The notes below the pieces were generated by a model. That model was not told the origin of the DNA. It saw only the letters and a list, made by a program, of their open reading frames with translations, and made no database searches. From Campylobacterota bacterium (GTDB taxonomy: Bacteria > Campylobacterota > Campylobacteria > Campylobacterales > JAADDG01), in the NCBI GenBank assembly GCA_013154075.1, contig JAADDG010000038.1, positions 1-13,951 of the forward strand: DNA of 13,951 nucleotides, given 5' to 3'. The translations under genes and the position numbers were made by a program. Each line of letters opens with the position of its first letter. The first letter of the stretch is position 1. Shown in pieces: positions 1 through 6,342 of the stretch.

Positions 1-694
1 TCATTGCTTCAGCCAATACGGCATCAAGCTTATAATAAATCGGTTCTCCGAGTCCTATCGGGGAGTTTAGCACTTTTACCAAAACAGCTCCACCTATCGA
101 GTCGTGGGACTCTTTAGCTTTTAGAATCTCTTCTTTTTGTGCTTCTTCCATCTCTTTATCAAGAGCGTAAATCTTGCTATTTTTGGCATATTCGAAATCG
201 AAGTTTTTACTCTCTATTGCACCTATTTTATAAACTCCGCTTACTATTTCGATATTTAGCTCTTTTAGCATAAGTTTGGCTACGGCGCCGGCTGCCACTC
301 GTGCCGCGGTTTCTCTCGCACTGCTTCTGCCGCCTCCTCTATAATCTCTTATGCCGTATTTGTGCCAGTAGGTAAAATCCGCATGTCCGGGTCTAAAAAT
401 ATCTTTTATGTTTGAGTAGTCTTTGCTTTTTTGATCTTTGTTAAAAATTACCATCGCTATCGGAGTTCCGGTGCTAACTCCCTCGAATACGCCGCTTAGA
501 ATTTCTACTTTGTCCGCCTCTTTTCTTGCGGTTGCGAATTTGTTTTGTCCCGGTTTTCTTCTATCAAGCTCTTTTTGGATAAACTCTTCGTCTATCTTTA
601 GGCCTGCCGGTACGCCGTCTATCACACAGCCTATCGCTTTTCCGTGAGATTCTCCGAAAGTGGTTAGAATAAATCTTTTTCCGAAACTATTCAC
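1..694 (-). CDS. aroC: chorismate synthase, 3' part cut off by window edge
   Basis: Chorismate synthase makes chorismate from 5-enolpyruvylshikimate-3-phosphate using reduced FMN, the last step of the cytoplasmic shikimate pathway. I read 231 codons of a protein that is usually about 360 residues, so the C-terminal third lies outside. The N-terminal family motif GESHGKAIG is at residues 14-22 with the conserved His17. RPGHAD follows at about 101-106 (His104), and then the glycine/arginine-rich GIRDYRGGGRSSARET block that contacts FMN and substrate. The chosen start is GTG at 692-694, giving MNSFGKRF. AAGGAA sits just upstream, and the start overlaps the last 8 bases of rnc, so the two are translationally coupled in one operon. 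The family is certain; the GTG start is very likely because the protein begins at the usual place for the family. Confidence 0.96.
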   Translation of the reverse strand, partial: MNSFGKRFILTTFGESHGKAIGCVIDGVPAGLKIDEEFIQKELDRRKPGQNKFATARKEADKVEILSGVFEGVSTGTPIAMVIFNKDQKSKDYSNIKDIFRPGHADFTYWHKYGIRDYRGGGRSSARETAARVAAGAVAKLMLKELNIEIVSGVYKIGAIESKNFDFEYAKNSKIYALDKEMEEAQKEEILKAKESHDSIGGAVLVKVLNSPIGLGEPIYYKLDAVLAEAM

Positions 695-1370
695 TCGTTT
701 CCTTTTCCAAAATTTCCAAAGCCTTTTGGGCGGCTTTTTGCTGAGCGTCTTTTTTGCTTTTGCCTCTTGCGGTGGCTAATTTTCTGCCTTTTACGCTCAC
801 CTCTATCTCGAACTCTTTCTTGTGATCGGGTCCGAAAGCTCCTATGAGAGAGTATTCGGGAGTCGTTCCGAATCTTGCTTGAGTTAGCTCTTGAAGAGTG
901 GTTTTGTAATCTTTAAATACGCTTTTTAGATCGATTTTCGGATAAACCTCTTCAAGGAGTCTTAAAACTATCTCTTTGGCTTTCTCAAGCCCGGATTCAA
1001 GATAAATAGCTCCTATCATGGCTTCAAAAGCGTTTGAGAGCAAAGATGGCTTCTCTCTGCCGTGATTGTTCTCTTCGGCCAAAGATATGAAAATATATTG
1101 CCCTAAATCTATCTTTTTTGCAAGTTTTTCAAGCCCTTTTTCATTTACCAAAGAGGCTCTAAGTTTGGAGAGTTCGCCTTCGTTTACTTTGGAGAATTTT
1201 TTGAAAAGATACTCCCCCACTATCAGATCTATAACGGCATCTCCCAAAAACTCCAATCTTTCGTTGTTGTAGGACTTTTTATAGCTTTTGTGGGTAAGCG
1301 CCTCGATTATCAGATCCCTGTTTTTAAACTGATAATCCAAACTCTTTTCAAGTTCTTTTATCTCTCCCAT
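687..1370 (-). CDS. rnc: ribonuclease III
   Basis: Double-strand-specific endoribonuclease that processes rRNA precursors and structured mRNAs in the cytoplasm, acting as a dimer. It has 227 residues, normal for the family. The RNase III signature NERLEFLGDAVIDL is at residues 36-49, with metal-binding Glu40 and Asp44. The second catalytic cluster is LLSNAFEAMIGAIYLESG, with Glu116. A double-stranded RNA-binding domain covers roughly residues 155-223 and ends in the alanine- and lysine-rich helix KSKKDAQQKAAQKAL. The residue aligning with E. coli Asp114 is Asn113 (codon AAC), which is discussed under findings. The gene starts with ATG one base after the rnhA stop and overlaps the aroC start, so it is in the middle of the operon. 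The same aroC-rnc-rnhA order is known in Campylobacter. Confidence 0.97.
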   Translation of the reverse strand: MGEIKELEKSLDYQFKNRDLIIEALTHKSYKKSYNNERLEFLGDAVIDLIVGEYLFKKFSKVNEGELSKLRASLVNEKGLEKLAKKIDLGQYIFISLAEENNHGREKPSLLSNAFEAMIGAIYLESGLEKAKEIVLRLLEEVYPKIDLKSVFKDYKTTLQELTQARFGTTPEYSLIGAFGPDHKKEFEIEVSVKGRKLATARGKSKKDAQQKAAQKALEILEKETSE

Positions 1371-1371
1371 T

Positions 1372-1794
1372 TTATACCTTTAATTTTTCTGCTTCTTCTT
1401 TGGCTATTTGATCGCATTTTTCGTTTTCTATGTGTCCGTTATGGGCTTTTACCCAGACGGCCTTTATTTTGTGCGGAGCCGCGATCTCTACGAATTCTCT
1501 CCACAATGAGGGGTTTTTGACTCCCTTGAAATCTTTTTTTATCCAGTTTTCAAGCCACTCGTTTATGCCTCGAACCACATAATTTGAGTCGCTATAGAGC
1601 TCTATTTCGCAAGGCTCTTTCAAAGCTTTCAATGCCTCTATAACCGCTTTTAGCTCCATTTGATTGTTTGTAGCTTCTCTCTCTCCGCCCTTTATTATCT
1701 TTTCGTGATCTTTGTATCTAAGTATCGCGCAATATCCCCCGGCTCCCGGATTTCCAAGGGACGAACCGTCGCTGAAAATGGTTATTTTTTTCAT
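1372..1794 (-). CDS. rnhA: ribonuclease HI
   Basis: Cleaves RNA in RNA-DNA hybrids, removing R-loops and helping to remove lagging-strand primers. It has 140 residues, slightly shorter than the E. coli enzyme (155). All the catalytic acids are visible: Asp9 in IFSDGSSLGNPG, Glu47 in NNQMELKAV, Asp69 in LYSDSNYVV and Asp128 in EKCDQIAKEEA. The helper His118 is in VKAHNGH. The usual basic helix region containing EWLENWIKKDFKG is present. The ATG start overlaps the stop of the upstream TPR gene by 4 bases (ATGA), a sign of translational coupling. The stop is one base before rnc. The DnaG primer synthase lies just beyond in the opposite direction, so primer making and removal are neighbours. Confidence 0.97.
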   Translation of the reverse strand: MKKITIFSDGSSLGNPGAGGYCAILRYKDHEKIIKGGEREATNNQMELKAVIEALKALKEPCEIELYSDSNYVVRGINEWLENWIKKDFKGVKNPSLWREFVEIAAPHKIKAVWVKAHNGHIENEKCDQIAKEEAEKLKV

Positions 1795-2816
1795 GCTCTC
1801 CCGTTTTTCTTTACTATTTTAGGAATCGTAGCGGCCGAATCGAAAGCATAACAATGAGGGCATCTGTAAAAAAAGAGAGGAAAGATCTGCTTACACTCCT
1901 TACAGATGTACTCAAACCCCAAATCCGCTCTCTCATAGCCGCTTCTTTTTAGTTTTATCAAGACATCAAATTCGAAAATTTCGCTTTCTTTGCTTTCTTT
2001 TGAGATACCTCTGGCACTTAGTATCTCAAAAAGAGCTTGGTTTTTGCAATCTTTTAGAAAAATTCTCTCTTTTGGCAGATACCATATGAGATCTGCGATT
2101 TTGTAAAAATCAAAGAATTCTATCTCTTTGAATTTAATATCTTTTTCTCTTCTGCTTATAAATTCAAAAACTTCTCTTTGAACGATTACGCTCTCTTTCG
2201 AGAGCTCAAGAAGTCTCCTTTTCTTGGTCAAATAGGGCGATTTTGCGTCGGTTATTATATCCAAAGCTTTTATATATTCTCTTTGCTTTTTTACATCCAC
2301 CCCTAATTCTTCAAGAGAATTTAATATTTCCAGAACTTTTTCATATTTTCGAAGTTTTTCGTAAATAACAAGCAAATATTTAAGCGCTTCTTGGTTTCTT
2401 GGATAGTATTTTAGTCCTTGAAGGAAGGTTGTCTCGCTTTTTTTCAAAAATCCGGCTTTAAAATAGAGCTTTCCAAGCATCGTAAAGATTTGGATTTTCT
2501 CTTCTTTTCTCTCCACTCTCTCCAAAAGCATTAGATATATCTCTATCGCCTTTTCATAATCTCCCTGTTTTTCGTACAAAAGCGCTATTAGGATGATGGA
2601 CTCGAGAGAGATGTTTTTGTCTTTCGCAAAAATCTCGTACTCTAAAAGGTCTTTGTTGGATTCGAATTTTTTGACAAAATTTTTTATTTGGTTTTTTTCT
2701 TCCTTGTGTTTGTAGACACTCCACCAGTAGCTTGCGAAAGAGATGATAAAAATTATCAAAAACAATATTATGATACTAAAAAGGGGATCGTGATAATCTG
2801 TAAAAAATATTTCCAA
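1791..2816 (-). CDS. membrane-anchored TPR protein with C-terminal zinc ribbon (LapB/YciM-like)
   Basis: A 341-residue protein with three visible parts. An N-terminal membrane helix (about 12-34) is followed by a lysine-rich flank. A helical-repeat region has TPR-like units from about 72 to 165 (for example EKQGDYEKAIEIYLMLLE and FKAGFLKKSETTFLQGL). A C-terminal rubredoxin-like zinc ribbon carries CKEC (Cys305, Cys308) and CPHC (Cys319, Cys322). This architecture is that of LapB/YciM, which in E. coli controls LpxC degradation by FtsH and so the lipopolysaccharide level. The homologue I recall beside rnhA in C. jejuni (Cj1637c) is only called a putative periplasmic protein. The N-in orientation of LapB would leave the repeats in the cytoplasm. 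The start is TTG at 2814-2816: the frame upstream holds no ATG or GTG before a stop. It is the first gene of the operon. The architecture is clear; the LapB role is inferred. Confidence 0.85.
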   Translation of the reverse strand: MEIFFTDYHDPLFSIIILFLIIFIISFASYWWSVYKHKEEKNQIKNFVKKFESNKDLLEYEIFAKDKNISLESIILIALLYEKQGDYEKAIEIYLMLLERVERKEEKIQIFTMLGKLYFKAGFLKKSETTFLQGLKYYPRNQEALKYLLVIYEKLRKYEKVLEILNSLEELGVDVKKQREYIKALDIITDAKSPYLTKKRRLLELSKESVIVQREVFEFISRREKDIKFKEIEFFDFYKIADLIWYLPKERIFLKDCKNQALFEILSARGISKESKESEIFEFDVLIKLKRSGYERADLGFEYICKECKQIFPLFFYRCPHCYAFDSAATIPKIVKKNGRA

Positions 2817-2875
2817 TTTTTTGTCCGCTTTTGTGATTTTTTCTTTTTTGGTAAAATCGTCTTAATTTAGAAACA

Positions 2876-2889
2876 AATTATATATAATT
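2876..2889. promoter_or_regulatory. perfect AT palindrome carrying a -10 box on each strand (divergent promoter)
   Basis: The 14 bases AATTATATATAATT read the same on both strands. They contain TATAAT on the plus strand (2883-2888) and TATAAT on the minus strand (2882-2877), back to back. Plus-strand initiation would give a leader of about 40 bases for dnaG. Minus-strand initiation would give a leader of about 50 bases for the TPR-rnhA-rnc-aroC operon. No good -35 box is visible on either side, which is common in this phylum. It is the best promoter candidate for the leftward operon. Confidence 0.5.
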
Positions 2890-2920
2890 AACCGATGTTA
2901 CGCAACTCTCATTTATACTC

Positions 2921-2929
2921 TGATATAAT
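2921..2929 (+). promoter_or_regulatory. extended -10 promoter of dnaG, predicted to give a leaderless mRNA
   Basis: TGATATAAT is a perfect extended -10 element (TG-N-TATAAT, hexamer 2924-2929). With the usual spacing, +1 falls at about 2936, which is the A of the dnaG ATG. No Shine-Dalgarno sequence lies between the hexamer and the ATG, only AAGATT. The promoter call rests on the match and on its place in a divergent intergenic region; the exact +1 is inferred. Confidence 0.6.
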
Positions 2930-2935
2930 AAGATT

Positions 2936-4585
2936 ATGATAGATCCCGCTTCAATAGAAAATTTAAAATCGCGAATAGATATAGTAGATGTTATCGGCAG
3001 CTACATAGAGCTGAAAAAGAGCGGAGCCAATTTCAAAGGCTTGTGCCCTTTTCACTCCGAAAAGACTCCGAGTTTCGTCGTAAGTCCAGCCAAACAGATT
3101 TATCACTGTTTCGGATGTCATGCAAGCGGAGATGCGATAAAATTCGTGATGGATTATGAGAAGCTCTCTTATCCCGAGGCGGTTGAGAAGCTCGCTTCGA
3201 TGTATCGCTTTTCACTCTCCTATACCAAAAGTTCCGGCCTTAAAAAGAGCGATATTTTAGAGAAGGCTAAAATATTTTTCATAAGAAATCTGGAGAATTT
3301 CAAAAAGGCTAAAGAGTATCTTTTGGATAGAGGAGTGTACGAATCTTCCATAGAGAGATTCGAGATAGGGTATGCTCCCTCTTCCGCGGAGTTTTTGAAC
3401 TTTTTGCAAAGAGAAGGGTTTTCCAAAGAGGAGGCTTTGAAATACGGACTTGTAGCAAAAGATGAGAGGGGAAATTTCTATGCCAGATTTATAGAGAGAA
3501 TAATATTTCCTATCTACGATCCAAGAGGAAATATAGTGGGTTTTGGAGGGAGGACTATTAGCAATCATCCGGCTAAATATATCAATTCTCCCCAAACGGC
3601 CTATTTTAACAAATCAAGGCTTCTATACGGCTATCATCTGGCAAAAGACAAGATTTTAAGAGGCGGCAGGATAATCGTAACTGAAGGGTATCTTGATACG
3701 ATTATGCTACATCAGGGAGGTTTTAGGGAGAGTGTGGCCACTTTGGGAACGGCTTTGACGAGGGAACATCTGCCTCTTTTGAGAAAGGGGGAGCCGAAAG
3801 TGATTTTGGCCTATGACGGAGATAGTGCGGGGATAGAGGCGGCTTTCAAAGCCTCAAAGATGCTTAGTGTCTCTTCGATCGAGGGGGGAGTGGTAATATT
3901 TGAGGGCGGTTTGGATCCCGCGGATATGGTAAAAGAGGGTAGAAGCTCGGAGTTAAAGAAGCTCTTTTTGAATCCCAAGCCTTTTATAGAGTTTTGTCTT
4001 GAGAGGATCGTAAGGAGTTTTGATATAAGTAAACCTTTGCAAAAAGAGGAGGCTTTGAGAGAGGCTAAAGCTTATCTCTCTTCTTTATCGGAAATTTTGA
4101 GAGAGGAGTATAAGGGATATTTGGCCTCTTTGCTCAAAGTGGACGAATCTTTGATAAGGTTTTCTAAAAGAAGAGAGAAAGAGGTTGAGAGAAGGGAGAG
4201 AAGAGAGGAGATTTCGGAACTTACTTTGATAAAGACGCTGCTTTTGAATCCTCATTTGATAGATGAGGTTTTGGATATGATAGACGAATCGATGTTTACG
4301 GTGCATAAAGAGGAGTTCTCTTTGCTTGTGAGAGGAGAGAGGGAGGATCCGAGACTTCTTGAGATAGAGATAAGAGAGGATATAAAGGAGTATGACAAAG
4401 AGGATCTAAAAAAACAGCTTTCAATTTTTCTTATAAAATATTATAATGGCGTATTAAAAAAAGTTATGAAATCTAAAGAGCTCTCTTTCGAGAAAAAGAG
4501 CTTTACGATAAGAAAGATAAGAGATAAAATAGATAGACTTAAAAGAGGAGAGTTGGTAGCTTATGAGAGCTTTGGCACTATTTAG
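2936..4585 (+). CDS. dnaG: DNA primase
   Basis: Synthesises the RNA primers used by the replicative polymerase at the fork, working with the DnaB helicase. It has 549 residues, within the range for this phylum. The N-terminal CHC2 zinc-binding domain is complete: Cys37, His40, Cys58 and Cys61 in GLCPFH and YHCFGCH. The catalytic core includes the RNA-polymerase basic stretch (IIFPIYDPRGNIVGFGGR) and SPQTAYFNKSRLLYG. The TOPRIM domain shows Glu250 in VTEGYLD and Asp294/Asp296 in AYDGDSAG. The C-terminal part (about 420-549), helical and highly charged, is where the DnaB-binding domain sits. The 3' end overlaps the next gene by 23 bases, so both are probably on one transcript. The start at ATG 2936 is right for the family, although no ribosome-binding site precedes it. 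Confidence 0.97.
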   Translation: MIDPASIENLKSRIDIVDVIGSYIELKKSGANFKGLCPFHSEKTPSFVVSPAKQIYHCFGCHASGDAIKFVMDYEKLSYPEAVEKLASMYRFSLSYTKSSGLKKSDILEKAKIFFIRNLENFKKAKEYLLDRGVYESSIERFEIGYAPSSAEFLNFLQREGFSKEEALKYGLVAKDERGNFYARFIERIIFPIYDPRGNIVGFGGRTISNHPAKYINSPQTAYFNKSRLLYGYHLAKDKILRGGRIIVTEGYLDTIMLHQGGFRESVATLGTALTREHLPLLRKGEPKVILAYDGDSAGIEAAFKASKMLSVSSIEGGVVIFEGGLDPADMVKEGRSSELKKLFLNPKPFIEFCLERIVRSFDISKPLQKEEALREAKAYLSSLSEILREEYKGYLASLLKVDESLIRFSKRREKEVERRERREEISELTLIKTLLLNPHLIDEVLDMIDESMFTVHKEEFSLLVRGEREDPRLLEIEIREDIKEYDKEDLKKQLSIFLIKYYNGVLKKVMKSKELSFEKKSFTIRKIRDKIDRLKRGELVAYESFGTI

Positions 4586-5552
4586 CGGAGGACTTGACAG
4601 TATGCTTGCCGTTAGGCTGATAAAAGAGCAGGGAATTGATGTAACGGCGCTTTTTATAGATACGGGATTTGGCAGTACGAAAGAAAGAAGAGATATTTTG
4701 AAAAAGAGAGCTCAAATAGCCGGAGCTGATTTTGAGATAATCGATACCAAAGAGCAGTTTGTAAAAGAGATTTTATTTAATCCGAAATACGGATATGGGA
4801 AGAATTTCAATCCCTGTATAGATTGTCATGCCAATATGATAAGAATCGCAAAAGAGCTTTTGCCAAAATATGAAGCGAGTTTCGTAATTACCGGTGAAGT
4901 TGCCGGTCAGAGGCCTATGAGCCAGAGAGTGGATGCCATCAAGAACGTAACGAAACTTGCAAACGAGGAGATGGAGGAGGGTCTTGTTCTAAGGCCGCTT
5001 AGCGCTAAGCTTTTCCCTCCCACCAAGCCCGAAAAAGAGGGATGGGTGGATAGAGAGAAGCTTTTGGGAATATTTGGAAGAGATAGAAAAGTGCAGCTCT
5101 CTTTGGCTAAAAAATATGGATTTGAAGATTATGAAAGTCCGGGTGGCGGATGCCTTTTGACGGAAGCGGCTTTTGCGGCGAAGATTAGAGATTTTATAAA
5201 ATATGATAAGTTTGATCCTGAAGATATCGATGTGCTTAAAGTGGGAAGGCATTTGAGACTGCCCGATGGAGCAAAACTTGTGATAGGCAGAAACAAAGAA
5301 GAAAATGAAAGAATCAAAGAGATACAAAATGATAAGTTCGTAAAAGTCAGACTTCTAAACGCTACGGGGCCTTTGAGTCTGCTTAGCAAAAACGCAAGTG
5401 ATGAGGATAAGAGGCTTGCGGCCGAGCTTTGTTTGGTATATGGCAAAACGAAACAGGGCGAAGAGTATGAAGTGTCGGTGGGAGATGAGGTTTTGAGATT
5501 CAAACCTTTCGTCTCGAAGCAGGAAGCGCAAAAGTTTTTTCTGAAAATGTAG
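4563..5552 (+). CDS. PP-loop ATPase (MnmA/ThiI-like RNA thiolation type) with C-terminal NFACT-R-like domain
   Basis: A 329-residue protein that begins with a nucleotide-binding PP-loop, SGGLDS at residues 8-13, as in ATP pyrophosphatases that activate an RNA base before sulfur transfer (MnmA, ThiI, TtcA). Other marks are the pair Cys85 and Cys88 in NPCIDCHANM, the block TGEVAGQRPMSQ at 110-121, and Cys197 in SPGGGCLLT. These could carry sulfur or bind metal. From about residue 220 the sequence changes to DVLKVGRHLRLPDGAKLVIG followed by RNKEEN. This resembles the NFACT-R (DUF814) RNA-binding domain of RqcH/NEMF-type proteins. Databases often label such proteins thiouridylate methyltransferase or argininosuccinate synthase; neither fits well. 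The ATG lies inside the end of dnaG, with GGAGAG a short way upstream. A tRNA-Ala gene follows 29 bases later. The exact RNA target is unknown. Confidence 0.8.
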   Translation: MRALALFSGGLDSMLAVRLIKEQGIDVTALFIDTGFGSTKERRDILKKRAQIAGADFEIIDTKEQFVKEILFNPKYGYGKNFNPCIDCHANMIRIAKELLPKYEASFVITGEVAGQRPMSQRVDAIKNVTKLANEEMEEGLVLRPLSAKLFPPTKPEKEGWVDREKLLGIFGRDRKVQLSLAKKYGFEDYESPGGGCLLTEAAFAAKIRDFIKYDKFDPEDIDVLKVGRHLRLPDGAKLVIGRNKEENERIKEIQNDKFVKVRLLNATGPLSLLSKNASDEDKRLAAELCLVYGKTKQGEEYEVSVGDEVLRFKPFVSKQEAQKFFLKM

Positions 5553-5559
5553 GTTTTTG

Positions 5560-5568
5560 TGGTATAAT
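5560..5568 (+). promoter_or_regulatory. extended -10 promoter of the tRNA-Ala gene
   Basis: TGGTATAAT is a perfect extended -10 element (hexamer 5563-5568), just 7 bases after the stop of the PP-loop gene. The predicted +1 is near 5575, about 7 bases before the mature 5' end of the tRNA, leaving a short leader for RNase P to remove. Confidence 0.7.
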
Positions 5569-5581
5569 ACTTTCTCGTTTC

Positions 5582-5657
5582 GGGGCGTTAGCTCAGTTGG
5601 GAGAGCACGACGCTGGCAGCGTCGGGGTCACCGGTTCGAGCCCGGTACGCTCCACCA
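5582..5657 (+). tRNA. tRNA-Ala (anticodon GGC)
   Basis: A complete 76-base tRNA with all four arms. The acceptor stem GGGGCGT (5582-5588) pairs with ACGCTCC (5647-5653). It contains the G3-U70 wobble pair, the main alanine identity mark. The discriminator is A, followed by an encoded CCA (5655-5657). The D arm is GCTC/GAGC. The anticodon stem CGACG/CGTCG holds the loop CTGGCAG, giving anticodon GGC, which reads GCC and GCU. The T arm ACCGG-TTCGAGC-CCGGT is standard. It stands alone rather than in an rRNA operon. Confidence 0.98.
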
Positions 5658-5661
5658 AAAT

Positions 5662-6048
5662 TTAAGGTCTAAAAACTTTTATATCCAAATTTCTTATAAC
5701 TTTATAATGTTTGTCATTTGCCGTGATGAGCGTAAGTCCGTATTTTGTGCAAGTTGCTCCTATCAACGAATCGGCTAACTCCATAGTGTGGCTTAAAAAA
5801 TACTCCTCCATATAAAAAAGAGCTTTTGCGGAAATATCTTCATCTATGTATATCACTTTTATTTCCCATGATTTTATCATTTTTTGAAGTAATTTTAGTT
5901 CATGTTTGTTTCTCATTCCTTGTATCAATTCCATATACGTAATACTGGATATACAAAAATCTATGGAGTGAAGCAGTTCTTTTGCCTTTTCGTTTCCTCT
6001 TAGATACCATATAAAGACATCTGTATCTACGAGATAGTCATATATCAA
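5662..6048 (-). CDS. PIN-domain toxin, VapC type
   Basis: A 128-residue PIN-domain ribonuclease, the usual size for VapC toxins, which cut tRNAs or rRNA when freed from the antitoxin. The acidic active-site residues are in place: Asp8 in YLVDTDVFIWYLRG, Glu40 in SITYMELIQG, Asp93 in ELADSLIGA, and Asp112 in the final TANDKHY motif. The start is TTG at 6046-6048 behind AAGGAAG; no in-frame ATG is available. The nearby ATG at 6039-6041 is in another frame. The gene overlaps the antitoxin by 11 bases, typical of such pairs. Its stop lies 4 bases from the CCA end of tRNA-Ala, facing it. The DNA is visibly more AT-rich than the flanking genes, suggesting acquisition. The gene looks intact. The RNA target cannot be told from sequence. 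Confidence 0.9.
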   Translation of the reverse strand: MIYDYLVDTDVFIWYLRGNEKAKELLHSIDFCISSITYMELIQGMRNKHELKLLQKMIKSWEIKVIYIDEDISAKALFYMEEYFLSHTMELADSLIGATCTKYGLTLITANDKHYKVIRNLDIKVFRP

Positions 6049-6271
6049 AACTTCTTCCTTTACGAAGTTTTCTTACTATTTCGTCAACATTTTCTTTTTT
6101 ATTACTCCATATTCCGAAGGCTATATCCTCTTTTTTTTGTTTATTGTGATTTGTAGGAATTAATTTCGCTTTAGCTTTTCCTCTGTATGTGATGGTTATA
6201 TTTTCACCTTTACTGAGAGCATCGAATAGCATCGAAATATTAAATCTCAAATCTTTTGCCGTTACTGTCAT
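6038..6271 (-). CDS. antitoxin, Phd/YefM family
   Basis: A 77-residue antitoxin partner of the PIN toxin. The N-terminal half has the Phd/YefM pattern: TAKDLRFNISMLFDALSKGE, then ITITYRGKAKAKLIPT (about residues 26-41). It would bind DNA as a dimer. The C-terminal part (about 45-77) is charged and likely disordered until it wraps the toxin. A strong ribosome-binding site, AAGGAG at 6282-6277, lies 5 bases before the ATG. Upstream are a near-perfect promoter and a palindrome that is a good candidate autoregulatory operator. A PIN toxin with a Phd/YefM-type antitoxin is a known mixed combination. Confidence 0.87.
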   Translation of the reverse strand: MTVTAKDLRFNISMLFDALSKGENITITYRGKAKAKLIPTNHNKQKKEDIAFGIWSNKKENVDEIVRKLRKGRSFDI

Positions 6272-6294
6272 TTTAACTCCTTAAGTTTATATTT

Positions 6295-6308
6295 AAAGTA
6301 TATACTTT
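6295..6308. promoter_or_regulatory. 14-base palindrome, candidate operator of the toxin-antitoxin operon
   Basis: AAAGTATATACTTT is a perfect inverted repeat that covers the -10 hexamer of the antitoxin promoter. Antitoxins of the Phd/YefM class repress their own operon by binding such palindromes. Binding by this antitoxin is inferred from position. Confidence 0.6.
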
Positions 6309-6325
6309 TTGGATGATTTTGTCAA
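6297..6325 (-). promoter_or_regulatory. sigma-70 type promoter of the toxin-antitoxin operon
   Basis: On the minus strand, a full consensus -35 TTGACA (6325-6320) is followed after exactly 17 bases by TATACT (6302-6297). Predicted +1 is near 6290, about 18 bases before the antitoxin ATG. It is the only promoter in the window with a clear -35 box; the others rely on extended -10 elements. Confidence 0.8.
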
Positions 6326-6342
6326 TGTTATAAAAATTTTGT

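Noticed and set aside
438..647. Open frame of 69 codons on the plus strand over aroC
   Set aside because: It lies opposite a certain chorismate synthase frame, has no recognisable motif and no ribosome-binding site.
1290..1520. Hydrophobic open frame on the plus strand across the rnc/rnhA junction
   Set aside because: Antisense shadow of two well-supported genes; the hydrophobicity comes from reading Lys/Glu-rich codons backwards.
5658..5690. Terminator between tRNA-Ala and the toxin gene
   Set aside because: Only about three consecutive pairs can form (AAG/CTT), too weak to call.
6039..6041. ATG overlapping the antitoxin stop (ATGA) as the toxin start
   Set aside because: It is out of frame with the PIN domain; the in-frame start is TTG at 6046-6048.
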